Assembly: GCA_023159155.1 (NCBI GenBank)
Contig: JAJNNX010000030.1
Coordinates: 1 to 64,000 of the forward strand
DNA: 64,000 nucleotides
Origin: Ustulina deusta
Taxonomy: Eukaryota > Ascomycota > Sordariomycetes > Xylariales > Xylariaceae
Direction of reading: 5' to 3'
Positions 23,005-36,625 of the stretch are shown here, one piece after another. The position numbers and the translations under genes were made by a program. The notes below the pieces were generated by a model. That model was not told where the DNA came from. It searched no databases and worked only from the letters and a program-made list of their open reading frames with translations. Each line of letters opens with the position of its first letter. The first letter of the stretch is position 1.

Positions 23005-26000
23005 AAATAATTAGAATAATTTTAACTTTCAAGTATAGCTAGCTTTTTATTATTAAATAATTTTAAAAAAAAATTTTTATAAAAAAAAAGAAAAATTAAA
23101 TGTTAGATTTTTTTATAGACGTTTTAAATAAACTAATACTTAAAAAAGAATTTAAAAAAAATAAAAAATTAAAACTTAAAAAAACAAAATTTAAACTAAA
23201 ACTAGAACAACTTAAAATAAATAATATATTTAGAAATATATTAATAAATATTATAGCTATATAGGCCTATAATTTTATATTAGTTCTAGTAGAACTTTTT
23301 TAATAAATAGAAAAAATAAAACGTTAATTTTTTAATACGCTTATTTTAGTACTTTTAAAAAATAATTATAAGTTAATAATAAAAAGTATATTTAGAAATA
23401 TTAATTTTAAATTTTCTAGTTTTACTGCTTTATTTATTTTTTGTTTTATTAGTTTATTTTTTAACGCTTTAAACCTTATTTATACTGAAAAAACTAAAAT
23501 ATAAAGAACTAATCTTAGCAAGTTTATAAAAAATAAAGTTTTATTTAATAATTAGGTTTATGAACTAATAGAAAAGCTAAATAAAAATATTACTATATTC
23601 TAAACTAAAAATAGCTAAGTTTAGTATATTATACGCTAGTTAAAAAAATATATTAAAAAATTAATAAAAATATATTTTTATTTAATTAAAAAACTATTTA
23701 ATAATATTATTAAAAAAATTTAAACTTTATTAATAGTTTATTATAATTTTAACTAAATAGCTATTACTTATAAAATATTCTAAATTTATATATATAAAAT
23801 TAATAAAAATATTAATAAATTTATTTTTATATTTAATAGTTTAGCTTAAAAATATTAATTTGCTAAATTATAATAAAAATATAAATTTAAAAAAGAATTT
23901 ATATAAAGTTTTTATAAATTTAGATATTTTTTATAAATTATTTATTAATAAAATTATTAAATTAATATATAATATTAAATAAGCTTATAAAAACTATTAA
24001 TAAATTAAATTTGCTACCTTAACTAAATAAAGATCTAACTTAAATAATTAAACTTTTTAGTTATAAATAATAAAATATAGACCTAAAAATATAAAAAAAT
24101 GCTAATTAATATAATTAAGCGTTAAGAAAATATTATTAAATATTAAAACAATTATTTTAAGAAAAACTAAAACTAAAAAAAATATAAAAAAGATCTAAAA
24201 CTTCTAAATCTAAAATAAAAAAGGTTTATATAATAATTTTTAAAAAAAAAAAACTAAGCTACTATTAAAAAAATTATATAAAACTTCTAAAATTATTTTT
24301 ATTAAAATAAATAAAAATAACTAATTAAAAAAACTTTAAAAGAACTTATTATAATTAAATTTATAATAATTAATATTTTATAAAAAAAAACAAATTTGGA
24401 TTAACTAAATAGTACTATAAAAGATTTTTAATAATAAACTAATCTTATTTTAAAAAAAAAAAAACTTTAAATATATAAAATTAATATAAAGCTTTTTATT
24501 TTTTTAGCTATTATATTTAAAAAGATTTTTAAAAAAAAAAAGAATTTAAAATTTTACTACTATTATAACGAGGATTTAATATAGTACTAGAACTTAATAA
24601 TAAAAAACGTACTTTTAAGTTTTATTAATATTAAATATTTATATAGTTTATTTTATTTAAAAAAAAGTTTATAAATAAGCTACTAGCTATAAACTTTATT
24701 AAATAAAATATAAACTTAAATATTATTTTTGTTTTGTTTATATTTAAATTTAAGTTAATTAAATATAAATTTATAATTAATTATTAATAAAAAAATATAT
24801 ATTTAAAAAATTAAATTATATTAGTTTTAAATATTAGTAATATTATATTTAATTATTATAATATTATTTATTTTATAAAACTAAATATTATTAAAACTTT
24901 TTATTAATTATTATTAATTATAAAATTATATTATTTTTTTTTTTTTAAAATTTATAAAAAAATATTTTAATAAAAAGTTTTATTATTTAGTTTAAAAATA
25001 AAACCTATTTAGTAGTAAGCTTTTATTAATACGCAAATCTAAAAATTTTTAAATAAATTTATAAATACTTATATAAATAATGTTCTAATTTATTTTAAAA
25101 CTAAAAAATAATACTAAACCTATTATAAAAAAATAATTTATTGCTTATATTAACCTAGATATTAAAAAAATATTGAAAAGTTTTGTTTTAATATATTTAT
25201 TATTAATTATTTAGAAATAATTATAAAAACTAAAATAAAAATAAAAATTAATTTTATAAAAATTTAAACAATCCTGAATTAAAATTTTAATAATTTTAAA
25301 AATACTAAATTAATCTAGTTATTTTTTAAGGTTTATAATTATATTTATATATTTATTTATTATATTAATAAAATTGCTGCTTTTTTAAATTAATTATTAA
25401 AAAAAAATAAACTATTTATAATAGGACTAAAACAAAAATAAGCTTTTAAATATATAAAACTACTAATATATAAAATATTTATTTTAGCTTTTTTTAAACC
25501 TAGCTAACTAATATAAATAAAAATAAATATTTTATATAATATAATAAAAAAGATTATTTAGTAATAATAAAAAAATATAACCTAAAAATTTATAAAATAT
25601 TTTTTTAAAATAATAATACTAATTAAATAATTTTACTTAATTTAAAACTATATATTTTTAGTAGTAATATAAATTTTGAAATATTATTACTTAAAGCTTT
25701 TTAAAACTAAGTTTTTTATAATAACTAATTATTAAGCTTTATTATATTTTTTAAATAAATAGATTTTATTAATATAATAAGTATGCTAAGCTAATTTTTT
25801 ATTAAACTTTAATATTATTTTTTAATACTAACTAAAATAAAAAAATATAATAATTAATGCTTTATTAAAAAAAATAGTTAAGCTTTTTATAATTAAAACT
25901 AAAAAAGCTAAAAAAAAAAATTAATATTAGTTCTGCTTAATAAAATATTAGGTTTTATATTAACTATAAACTTTTTTTTTAATATTTTCTAAAAAGCTAA

Positions 26001-27469
26001 CCTAATAAACCTAATTAAATAAAAAAACTAATTATAAAATTTTAAAAATAAAAATAAAAAGCTATATATATTTAAAGTTATTTTAAATAAAATTATTTTT
26101 TTTATATAGTTTTAATTTAAAAAGTTTATATATTTTTAATTATTATATATTAAAATTAATATAAAATAATTAAAATCTTAAAACAAAAATATTATTAGTT
26201 TTATTTAAAATATAATTATAAATAATATATATATAATTATTATAACTATAAAAAAAACAAAATATTATAAAACAAAACTTCTAGCTTTTTTTATTTATTT
26301 ATTTATATTAGCTATTTAATTATAACTTTACTTAGCAAAAAGACAAACATTATAGAATTACTAGCTATATAATACTATAAAAATTTATATAGAATTTTTA
26401 GCATATTAAACATATAAATATTAAATAATATAGGACTATTTATTTCTAAGTTTATAGCAATAATTAATAGTTTTATAAGCACTAAGCACTACTTTAGTAA
26501 TACTTATTACTTTTAAACCTAAAAGGTAATAAAATTAATTAATTAGGAATTAGACTAATAACTTTATTTTTATATTAATAAATACTAAAATAATTAAAAT
26601 ATTTATTTTTTTGTTTTAGACTTTATATATAATTTTTTATAATATTTATTAATTAATATATTATTACTAAAAATAGCAATAAAAATTAAAGCACAAAACT
26701 TTCTAATAATAAATATTAATAAAACTATTATAAATTTTAATATTAAATAATAAATATTTGAACTAGTCTATTAAACTTAAAACGTTTAAAAAATAATATA
26801 TAATATAGTAACTTTTGCTTAAAAATAATACAAGCTATAAGCTAACAAAAAAAAATGCTTAATAGATTTTAAAATAAAAAATAAAGTTTTTTTAAAAAAA
26901 AAAAGCTTTATAATATAAGTATTAATTATTAGATTGGACTTTTAATCGGTTAAATTTTTTAAAACTTTAGAAAAATAAAAATTTAGCTATATTTTTGATT
27001 TGCTTAACTTTTATAAAATAAAAACCCTATTTTATACTAACTAATTATAAAAAGTAAGCAATAAATTTTTATTTTAATAAATTTAATTATTGTTTTTAGC
27101 TAAAAATATTAATAATAAAACAAAATTTAAAATTAAACAAATTAAATAATTAAAAATATGTAAAAAAAATAAAAAGTTATAATACTAGGTTATTTAAAAA
27201 AGCTATAATTTTAATAATATTTAATATATAGTTTAAATTTTTAAAAATATATTAATTAAGCTTAACTAATTTTATAAAATTAATAAAAAAACTTTTAGAT
27301 TTTTTATAAAATTATAAAAATAAATATATATAATAATAATTAATAAATTTATAAATAATTATAAAAATAATAATAAAATAATATAATATAAAAAAACTAT
27401 ATAGACTTAATATTATTAGTAATTTTAAATTAAAACTATATTTAAACTTTTAGTTTTAAAAAAAAATAG
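23005..27469 (+). pseudogene. A2 gag-pol remnant, Ty3/Gypsy
   Basis: Collinear with A4 but shorter. At about 24045-24060 some 750 bp present in A4 (roughly 52215-52970) are missing, with AATTAAA at both edges of the lost segment. About 100 bp are also missing near 26310. The reverse transcriptase C-terminal block lies near 25310-25370. The integrase AFHPETD-type region lies at about 26474-26520 (LSTTLVILITFKP-like reading). Nearly every C outside AGC/CTAG contexts has become T, and stops are dense. Confidence 0.78.
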
Positions 27470-27705
27470 TATAATAATTAGTATAGTTTTAGCAAAACTT
27501 ATAAGAACTCTAGACTTATATAGCAATAAAATAAAAAGTTTATATACGGACTAACCTATAACTTTGCAGCTATATATATAAAGTTTATATCTACCTATTT
27601 TATAAACTCTGACTTTTTTTTTTTTTTTTTTTTTTTTTAGCTTAGAGTTTTTATTTATAGTATTAATAAACTAGCTATAGAAGCTTTACTTGATTGATTG
27701 TAACA
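27470..27705 (+). repeat. A2 3' LTR
   Basis: 236 bp from TATAATAATTAGTATAG to TTGATTGATTGTAACA, preceded by the A-rich run AAAAAAAAATAG, the likely polypurine tract. TTATT at 27706-27710 duplicates 1378-1382, which proves that the LTRs at 1383 and 27470 bound one inserted element. Confidence 0.88.
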
Positions 27706-28946
27706 TTATTAATAGTTTATTATAACTTTAATTAAGTAGCTATTACTTATAAAATATTTTAAGCCTATATATATAAAGCTCATAAAAATATTAATAAGTT
27801 TATTTTTATATTTAATAGTTTAGTTTAAAAGTATTAATTTGCTAAATTATAATAAAAATATAAATTATAAAACTATTTTTATATAAATTATTTATTAATA
27901 AAGTTATTAAATTAATATATAATACTAAACAAGCTTATAAAAATTATTAATAAATTAAATTTATTAATTTAACTAAATAAAAATCTAATTTAAGTAATTA
28001 AACTTTTAGTAAACTTGTTTACTAACTTTTAGCTAATTTTAAAATAATTAACATAAGCACTAACTATAAAAATAAAAAAAACTTATTAAAATAATAAAAT
28101 TTGCTTTATTTATAATAAAAAAAGATATTTATTAATTAACTACTTTAACTAAAAGCTTAAAGTTTTAAATATTTAACTAGCTAAAAAAGTTTATAATAAA
28201 AATAGCTTTAGTAATTTATTTAATTTAAAAAACAAATAAAACTAATAGAAATTTTTTTATTAGTTCTTTTATTTATTTTAACTAAAATATATAACTAAAA
28301 CAAATCAATTATTTTTAAAATATTTATTTAATTATAAATTAATAGTATTAAAATAAAAACTTTAGCTTCATATAATATTAAAGTTTATATTTTTTTAATA
28401 ATTAGCTATAAATTTATATAATAAGTTAAATAATAATTAAAAATAAAAATAGTTTATTTAGCTAAACTTTAAAAGTTTTATAACTATTAAAGCAAAATAG
28501 TTAGTAAAGTTTATAAATATTTAATATATATTATAAAAATTAATAATTAATAATTTAAAAACTAAATATTTTAAATTATTAATTTTAGTTATAGTATTAT
28601 TATTAGTATTAAATAATTAGCAAAATAAAATATTCTAATAAAAATTTAAAAATAATATTTAATCTAGCTAAATAATCTATTTTTATTAGTTTAATTTTTA
28701 CTAATAATTATAATTAAACTTTTTAGCTATAAATAATAAAATATAAATTTAGAAATATAAAAAAATATTAATTAATATAATTAAGTATTAAAAAAATACT
28801 ATTAAATATTAAAATACCTTTTAAAAATAAAACAATTATTTTAGAAATAATTAAAACTAAAAAAATATAAAAAAAACTTAAAACCCCTAAACCTAAAACA
28901 AAAAAAGTCTATATAATAATTTCTAAAAAAAAAAAAAAACTAAGCT
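27706..28946 (+). pseudogene. A1 gag region, middle segment
   Basis: Continues the A1 body from the point lost at 1382 (AATAGTTTATTATAAC) and is collinear with about 51870-53180 of A4. It retains the gag stretch that A2 has deleted. No motif is readable. It ends at AAGCT, where element G entered, and resumes after 36630. Confidence 0.75.
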
Positions 28947-29200
28947 TGTTATAATAATAGTGTTAACTACGCACGCAGCTACTGCTAACTATATACAAGA
29001 CTATATATACAACACTAGCAATTAGCTGATTAGTCCAATTGCGTAAGCAGTATATATATATATAATTCTCTTACTATATAAGAATTTTTTATATAAAGGT
29101 CTTACCTTCGTATAAATAATTAACAAAATAGATCGATATATATAGTTATTTATTTTATTTTTTTATTACGTATAATATTATACCCCCTAGCTACCCAATA
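28947..29200 (+). repeat. Element G left LTR
   Basis: 254 bp, TGTTATAATAATAGTG to TAGCTACCCAATA. It shares with 36372-36625 the blocks CAGCTACTGCTAACTA, GCAATTAGCTGATT and GGTCTTACCTTCGTAT. The end CAATA was CAACA or TAACA originally; the right copy ends CTAACA. Confidence 0.9.
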
Positions 29201-30417
29201 CTAATTAATATTTTTAATTAAAAAATATAAATTAGCAAAAATAAAAACAAAATCCTAACCTAGTTGTACAGACCGCATATTTTATATTATACTCTAGTTC
29301 CTCTAGTAGTAAGCCAATAAAAAAAAATTAATTACTTATTTATATTTTAGCTTAACTTTTTTATAAAAATATAATTAATAATACGTAATTATACTATTTT
29401 TTAATTATTATTATATAAACTACGTAAAAGTTCGCATTATAATTAAACTTTTTTTTTTTTTTTTTATATTTATAAATATATCGAACAATAGTTAATCGTA
29501 CAAAAGCTATTAGAAACAAATATATAAAAACACCAAAGCCCCTAAAGAATAACCTTTAATATTTTCGACTAACTTTCTATACAAGTTTATAGCTAAAAAA
29601 ATTACTAAGTATACTAGTATTTTTTTAGCTACTATATAAAAAACAATCAATTTTTATATATATAATAATACTTTATATAACTTTTATATAATAATTAAAA
29701 AAAAATCAATATATAAGCTATATATTTATATATTAAGTATAGCTAAACTTTTAAAAAGCAGTAATAAAAAACGTTAAGTTAGCTAGATTATAAACGTTAT
29801 AAGTAATTAATAATAAGATTATTATAAAAATATATAATATATTTTATATAAAAAGTGTTCTAGACTAAAAGCTAATAAAGCGTTTAAAAAAAAACTATAT
29901 TATATAACTTATAAAAAGCAAATATATTCTAATATATAAACTTTAACTTTTTATATAATAATCTTAAATATTATTAGTGTTTTTTATTCTAAATTAGCAA
30001 CTCTTTAGTTAAAACTATAATAATAAAATTTTTTTTATATAATAGAATAATTCTATAATATTTACTCCTAAAACTAAAACATAATTTTAAAAAAACTTTT
30101 ATATATAAAGTTAAAAAAGACTTTTAACTTAGAACAATATATTACTATATAATAATAAAGCATTAAAAATATATTTTTAAGAAATATTTTTAATTATAAA
30201 ACACTATTTATTTTTTATACTAATTAATAACCTAACTATATAAGCTAGAAATATGCTATATTTTTAATATATAATAAAATACCTAGTTTTATAATATTTC
30301 CTATAGATTTTTAAATAATTAATATTTTATATAATACTAAATATAAAATATTTATATTTTGTATTTAGATTTTATTTATATATAATATCTAGAATAGGAT
30401 TATTTTAATAGCAAAAT

Positions 30418-30719
30418 TGTTGGAATAACTAGCATTGGTTACAACCTTATCGTGTAACTCGCACGGAGTGCGAGTTCACGCTCGGCTGTTGTACGGATAT
30501 TAGCCGGACTTCGGCCGGACGAAGGGGACCTTATTTCCCCTTTGTCATATTAGCTCGTACAATAGCGTGAGCTCTCACATAAATATAAAAGACTTATGCT
30601 TCGTACAAACATTCTCTTTTTTCTCTTTTTTTCATAGATAATATAGTACAATACATTATATTCTGTCCACGCGCGTTATTTGTTTTACGTACAATATATC
30701 GTATATAGCCCATTCAACA
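30418..30719 (+). mobile_element. Solo LTR H, little mutated
   Basis: 302 bp from TGTTGGAATAACTAGC to CCCATTCAACA, flanked by AAAAT at 30413-30417 and 30720-30724. That is a clean 5-bp duplication with no internal region, so a full element recombined down to one LTR. It is much richer in G+C than element G around it. It has potential hairpins: CTCGCAC/GTGCGAG at 30458-30474, a CCGG-CCGG pair at about 30513-30528, and AAGGGGA/TCCCCTT at about 30533-30552. A TATA-like CATAAATATAAAAG lies near 30578. Orientation is inferred from that TATA string. No partner copy exists in the window. Confidence 0.85.
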
Positions 30720-33700
30720 AAAATATTAAATATTTTGAAAAATTTAAAAAAAAAATATATTTTAAAAAGCTATATGATCTATTTTATAATAAAGTATAAT
30801 AGTTTGTTAATTTTTGCTATAAAATAAAAATTATAAAAGAATAATTTTATATAATATTTCTAGTTATTTTAACTAATTTTACAAAAAATTACTATATATA
30901 TTATATTAGTTCTAATTATATATAAAAGAAAATATATAATATTATAGATTTATATTTTAATATAGTTATAAACTATAATTAGTATTAGATAGATTGGACT
31001 AATATTATTTTTATATAAATATATAAATAAAAAAAAAACCTTTTTTTATATAAAATATTAAAAGTTATAATTAATAAACTATTAAAAATATAAAAAGCAC
31101 TTAAAGCAAAATATTTAAAAAAAAAATATTTTAATATAATTGTTGTACAAGCATACAAAAGTATGCCAGAATTTGAAACAGTACTTATTTTTTAAAAACT
31201 TACGTTTGAAAGTTTTTTTTTCAATTTTTATTTATACTTCCAAGTTAAAAGCAACCTATTAAACAAACATTTTATATAAAAAGCAAAGAATATTTATTAT
31301 ATAAATAGGCAATATAACTATACTAATTGCTACTCTATATAATATAAAAGTATTAAACAATACTTTTATAATTTTTAAAAATAATATTCTAGCTAAAATT
31401 ATATAACTATTTATTTTTAGAAAAATAGTTATATAAATAAAAAATACTTTATTTATTAAAAAAAATTTTTAGTTAATAAACTATGCTTTTTAAAAAAAAG
31501 CTTATATAAAAAGCTAATATTTTAATATATATAAAATAATATTTAATAATAAATTAACTTTAGCAAAATTTTTTAGTTATTTTGCTAAATATAAAAGTTA
31601 TTTAAACTTATATAATAAAAAAGAAAAAAAAATTTTTAATATATATAATAAAAATATAGTACAATATATTATATAACTTAAGAAAATATTTAAGCAATAA
31701 TAATAAATTAGCTCTTAGACTAATTTATATTAAATAACTAGTATTATATAAAATACTAAAACATTATTTAAAATATAAGTGCTTTAAAGTTTTTAATTAT
31801 AAAAAAGCTGCAAGTAGAGGCATATATATAAAAGAACTTTAATATAGAAATTATATAAATATTTAAAATAACTAAAATAAGCTTTAGTAAAAATTATATA
31901 ATAATTTTAATTAGTATAATAAAAATTAATAATAAGATTAGTTATATAATTTTTTATATATTAAATACTTTTACTTTGTTTTTATTTTTATTAAAAGATA
32001 TAAACTGCTTAAAAGCTTATTTTAATAATATAAAAAATATTATTATATAAAAAAATAAAAGTACCTTTTTGTTATATATAAATAAAGCTACTTTTTTTTT
32101 AATATTGATTTATATAAAGTAGCTAGCTACTTTACTAAAGTTAAATTATAGCGCTTATATAAATATTTTAGGCATTTTTATATAAAAAAACTATATAGAA
32201 TGTTAATTTATATAAAATATAAAGTTAAGTAGCTAATTTTAGAAAAAATCTAGAAGTTCTATTATTATTACTAAACATATAATAAAGCTTTATACTATTT
32301 TAAGTTTATAATTAAAAATAATTATAAATATTATATAAATAAGGAACTAAAATATATTATATATAATTAATACTATAATATTATTTTAAGCAGCTATTTT
32401 TTTAAAATTTATATTTATACAAAATATATAAAAAATATCATATAAATGCTAGATTAATATTTATTAAAAAATTTTTAACAATATTATATATAACTTAAAA
32501 ACAAATTTTTTATTAAATAAATTTAAAAAATATATAAAAATAATAAATATATAATATTACGAAATGTTTATTAAAGCATACTAGATAATCGGAAAAATAA
32601 AATAAATATATAAATTGCTAAAATATATATATAATATTTTTTAAAAAGAAATTAATATATAAACAAATAATAAATTAATTTTATAAATAACAATTAAAGT
32701 ATTAAATAATATAGTTAGACTAAACAGCTTTATATTAATTTTTTTTGTTTTTAAAATATATTTATATATTAATAAAGTTTTTCTTTTTTTCTAGCCCTCA
32801 TACGAAAGGTAGTAGCTATTTAAAACATAATAAAAATATTATATAAAAACGATACAAAAGTTAAAATTAACTATATAATCAAAGAATAGGATAGATTATT
32901 TTTATATAATATATTTATATTTCCCCTCTGTAACAAAGTCCTAGTATAAAAAAAAAAAAAATTAAAAAAGCCTATACAAAATTAAAGCAATTAAAAATTT
33001 AGACATAATTATTGTTTTAATAAATAGGCTAATATGTTTCTGCTATATATAAGTTAAACTATACTACTATATAAAAAATACCTAAACTAAAAATATAAAA
33101 AATAATAATATATAACTAGTATAGCTAATAATAATACAAAAAAAACATAACTAGCTAAAAAAAGAACCTATTATATATTTGTTGTATAATGCCTAAATAT
33201 TACAAACCTTTTTAATTATAAAAAAATATTAAGCTTTTAAGCTAATAATTAAACTTTGTACAAACAGAATTATTATAACCCTTAAAAAACCATTCGAAAA
33301 GTCAGATATAATAAAGATTAACAAACTTGTTATACGAAATATTTTTAAATTTATTATATATAACCTAAATATATATAAAAAAAATATTTTTTTGAATTTT
33401 GCTTTATATAAAAAATAAAAAATAAAAATACTAAGCTATATAAAAAATTAAAGCTAGTTATATAAAGGTATAATAATAATAAAAAAAGCATAGTCCTAAC
33501 TTAATTACTAATAATCTAATAAATAAGCTAATAGCTAATCTTAGCCCTTGGACCTATTTATATATATAATTTTAGAGTATTATATAAGCTTAAAAATATT
33601 ACTTAACCTTATATTTAGTTAGAAAATAAATTATTATATAATATTTATGCTTATTTATTTTTAGAACTAAAAAATAAATATTTTCTAAAAACTATTTTAT

Positions 33701-34840
33701 AAATTATATAACTTTTATATAGCCTAGCTAAATCTAGGCTATATTAGTTTAAAACTTATTATTAATATTATTAAAAAAAACTTAGAATATAAATATTTAT
33801 ATATAACTTATATTTATTATTTATATATAATAGCCTAGATATTTTTAAAATAACTAAAATATAAATAAATAATATTTTAAGCTTTGTAACTCTGAACTTT
33901 TTAGTGCATAAAAAAAAAGAACTTTAGTAAGCAAAACTTTATATAAAACTAAAAAAAATTCTATTTTTTAATTATTTAATTAAATTTAATAGTAAAAAGA
34001 TTTTTTTATATAAATATAATATTATAATAACTTAAAAAAACCAAGCCAAAAATTTAGCTAAAATTAACCTTTGTATAAAAAGGTTTATTTAAGCTTATAT
34101 TTTTTAATAAGCTTAAAAAATATATATTAATAATATATATTAACTAAAAGCTATATATAACTTTACTATTGCAACCCAAGTAACTAAGCTATAATTATAT
34201 AATATTAAAATATTAAACAAATAAATTAAATAATAATAAAATAACCTAACTTAAAAACTTATATTTATTGGATTTAATTTTTATTATATAAAACTATTTA
34301 TTTTTATAAATAGCTTATTTATAAATAATATAAATATAACTTTTTAGTTTGGCTTTATTATTATATTAACAATTAAAACTTATATAAAAAATATAATAAA
34401 TCTAAACTTTAAAATTAAAAAAAATATTATATACTAGAATTTAAACAAATATAAACAAGTTATATAAAATATTTTAGCTAATAAATTATATAATATAATA
34501 AGCAGCTTTGATAGTACTATTACTTTTTATATAACTTTTTAAAAAATTATCAAAATATTTAACTTATTTTTAATACTTATTATTTTATATTTAAACTTAA
34601 AATTATTATATAATTGTTTAGTTAAATTAAAAACAATACAAAAAAAAAAACTAATAATTAATATTATATTTTTTTAAGAATTATATAAAAAATTTTTTTT
34701 TTTAAAATATAATAGATTAATAATAAAAATAATCTAATAAATATATTTACTAAATATACCTTAAACTAAGCACTAAAAACTCTAGTTTTTATTAATAAGC
34801 TGCTTATATAAATTAAAACACTTATTAAAAAATTATAAAA

Positions 34841-35042
34841 AATATGTTTATATAATAAAAAATATGTTTATATAATAAAAAATATGTTTATATAATAAAA
34901 AATATGTTTATATAATAAAAAATATGTTTATATAATAAAAAATATGTTTATATAATAAAAAATATGTTTATATAATAAAAAATATGTTTATATAATAAAA
35001 AATATGTTTATATAATAAAAAATATGTTTATATAATAAAAAA
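34841..35042. repeat. 20-bp minisatellite, ten perfect copies
   Basis: The unit AATATGTTTATATAATAAAA is repeated ten times without a single difference from 34841 to 35040, followed by two more matching bases. It lies inside RIP-degraded element G. Perfect identity among units in otherwise heavily mutated DNA means the array expanded after the mutations. Confidence 0.97.
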
Positions 35043-35741
35043 TAACTAATAATTAGGCTATATATAAAAAAGCAAATATTATATATAAATATTAAAAAAA
35101 ATAAAAAAGTATAAAAAAAATAACAAAAATTTATTTATATTTTAAAAAGCTAATATATAACTACCCTTTTTTTCTTTAGATAAAACTTCCTTTTTTTTTT
35201 CTAACTATAGTTAGAGCATTGCGTTCTATATAAACGCTAAACATAAGCACTACATATACCTCCTTAAAAACTAAAGATTTAATAATATGCTAAGAATAGT
35301 GCCTTAGTGTAATAGTAGTAGTTGCTATATAGACCATTTATATAAAGCAGAAATACTACTTTCTAACTTTGGACCAAAATAGTCTAAAAATAGCCTTTTT
35401 AATAAATAAACTTAACTTAAACGTTTATAAAAATATTTAATAATAATACCTAAAATATAATATTAATAAATAGGGCAGTAATAATAGTGCTTTTTTTAAC
35501 CTATTATATAATAAAACATATTAATTATTAAATATATTAAAAATTATTTATACAAAGATAAAAACTAAAAATATATATATATTTATATAAAAAGTCTATA
35601 TAAGGGCCTAGCAGGCCTAACTCCCTATAAAAAAGTTATATATTTCTATATAGCTATTATCTTTTATATAAATAAAATTTTAAAACTATGAAACATTATT
35701 TAGAACAAGCAGTACTAAATATAAGCAAGCAAAGGCAGCAG

Positions 35742-35932
35742 TAAATATATTACTACTATTGCTACTACTACTAATAGTACTGCTTAAATTACTATTAATA
35801 TAATATTTAAAATAGCAAAAAAGCTTTATATATAATAATAATAGTAGTAGTAGTAATAGTAATAGTAGTACTACTACTACTAATAATATTACTCTTGCTA
35901 TTATTATTATTATTATTATTACTACTATTATA
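35742..35932. repeat. Trinucleotide-rich tract (TAG/CTA/ATT)
   Basis: Runs of TACTACTACTA, AATAGTAGTAGTAG, GTACTACTACTACTA and ATTATTATTATTATTATT alternate over about 190 bp. Complementary TAG and CTA runs could fold back on each other. This is simple sequence within element G with no coding sense seen. Confidence 0.7.
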
Positions 35933-36129
35933 TAATAACTATTATTTTTAAATTAATATAACCTTAGAATAATAGCTATAATATATGTATAATATGTATA
36001 TATATATATGCCTAAAGAAAAAAAAAAAAAGAAAAGAAAGAAAAGCAGTAGAAAAGCGGCCTATTTTATATATAACAGCTATAAATATTACGCTTTATTT
36101 AATCTTAAGCACTTCTAAATAATATATAG

Positions 36130-36199
36130 AAAGCAGTTATATATAAAAAGTAGTTACGTATAAAAAGCAGTTATATATAAAAAGCAGTTATATATAATA
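36130..36199. repeat. Four-copy 17-bp tandem repeat
   Basis: AAAGCAGTTATATATAA occurs about four times in tandem, one copy altered to AAAGTAGTTACGTATAA. It sits 170 bp upstream of the right LTR of element G. Confidence 0.75.
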
Positions 36200-36371
36200 A
36201 GCAAACTATAAAAAGCTTTTTAAAAAAACAGCAATTTAACATATTATTAAACAATTCTATTAGCTATAGATTAGCTGTACGCTATAGTTTATATTTTTTT
36301 TACGTCTAGAATTTCTTATTTTTTTTAATAGTTATATAAAAGTGCGCTACAATTAAAAAAAAAAAAGCCAG

Positions 36372-36625
36372 TGTTATAATAATAGTACTAACTATATATA
36401 AAGCTACTGCTAACTACATACAAGACTATATATATAATATTAGCAATTAGCTGATTGGTCTAATTGCATAAGCAGTATATATATGCAGAATTCTCTTACT
36501 ATATAAGAATCCTCCATACGAAGGTCTTACCTTTGTATGGATAGTTAAAAAGATAGATTAATATATATAGTTATTTATTTTACTTTTGTGTTACGTATAA
36601 TATTGTACCCCCTTGCCACCTAACA
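36372..36625 (+). repeat. Element G right LTR
   Basis: 254 bp ending TTGCCACCTAACA. It is the better preserved of the two LTRs in its second half (CCTCCATACGAAGG, GTACCCCCTTGCC). AAGCT at 36626-36630 completes the duplication. An A-rich AAAAAAAAAAAAGCCAG precedes it. Confidence 0.9.

Larger units (their letters stand above)
29201..36371. pseudogene. Element G interior, coding content not recognised
   Basis: Strongly AT-rich, RIP-type sequence. The plus strand translates with TAA/TAG-type stops only, for instance around 31140-32500 and 33000-33300 where Lys/Tyr/Asn/Gln-rich readings occur. I see no YxDD-like box, integrase signature or zinc-finger pattern that I would defend. A short stretch at 31140-31260 (GTACAAGCATAC...GAATTTGAAACAG) is less mutated. 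Solo LTR H (30418-30719), the 20-bp minisatellite (34841-35042), trinucleotide runs (35742-35932) and a 17-bp repeat (36130-36199) lie inside. Confidence 0.5.
28947..36625 (+). mobile_element. Element G: LTR retrotransposon of unassigned superfamily
   Basis: 7679 bp including the solo LTR H (about 7.37 kb without it). Both LTRs are 254 bp and begin TGTTATAATAATAGT; AAGCT is duplicated at 28942-28946 and 36626-36630. Plus orientation is only inferred, from a purine-rich AAAAAAAAAAAAGCCAG next to the right LTR. I found no convincing RT or integrase motif on either strand, so Copia or Gypsy cannot be chosen. The interior carries several simple-sequence arrays. Confidence 0.8.

Noticed and set aside
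34841..35042. CRISPR array
   Set aside because: The 20-bp units are directly adjacent without spacers, and the setting is a eukaryotic retroelement.
35742..35932. Telomeric or centromeric satellite
   Set aside because: It is a mixture of short TAG/CTA/ATT runs within element G, with no TTAGGG units and no long-range periodicity.
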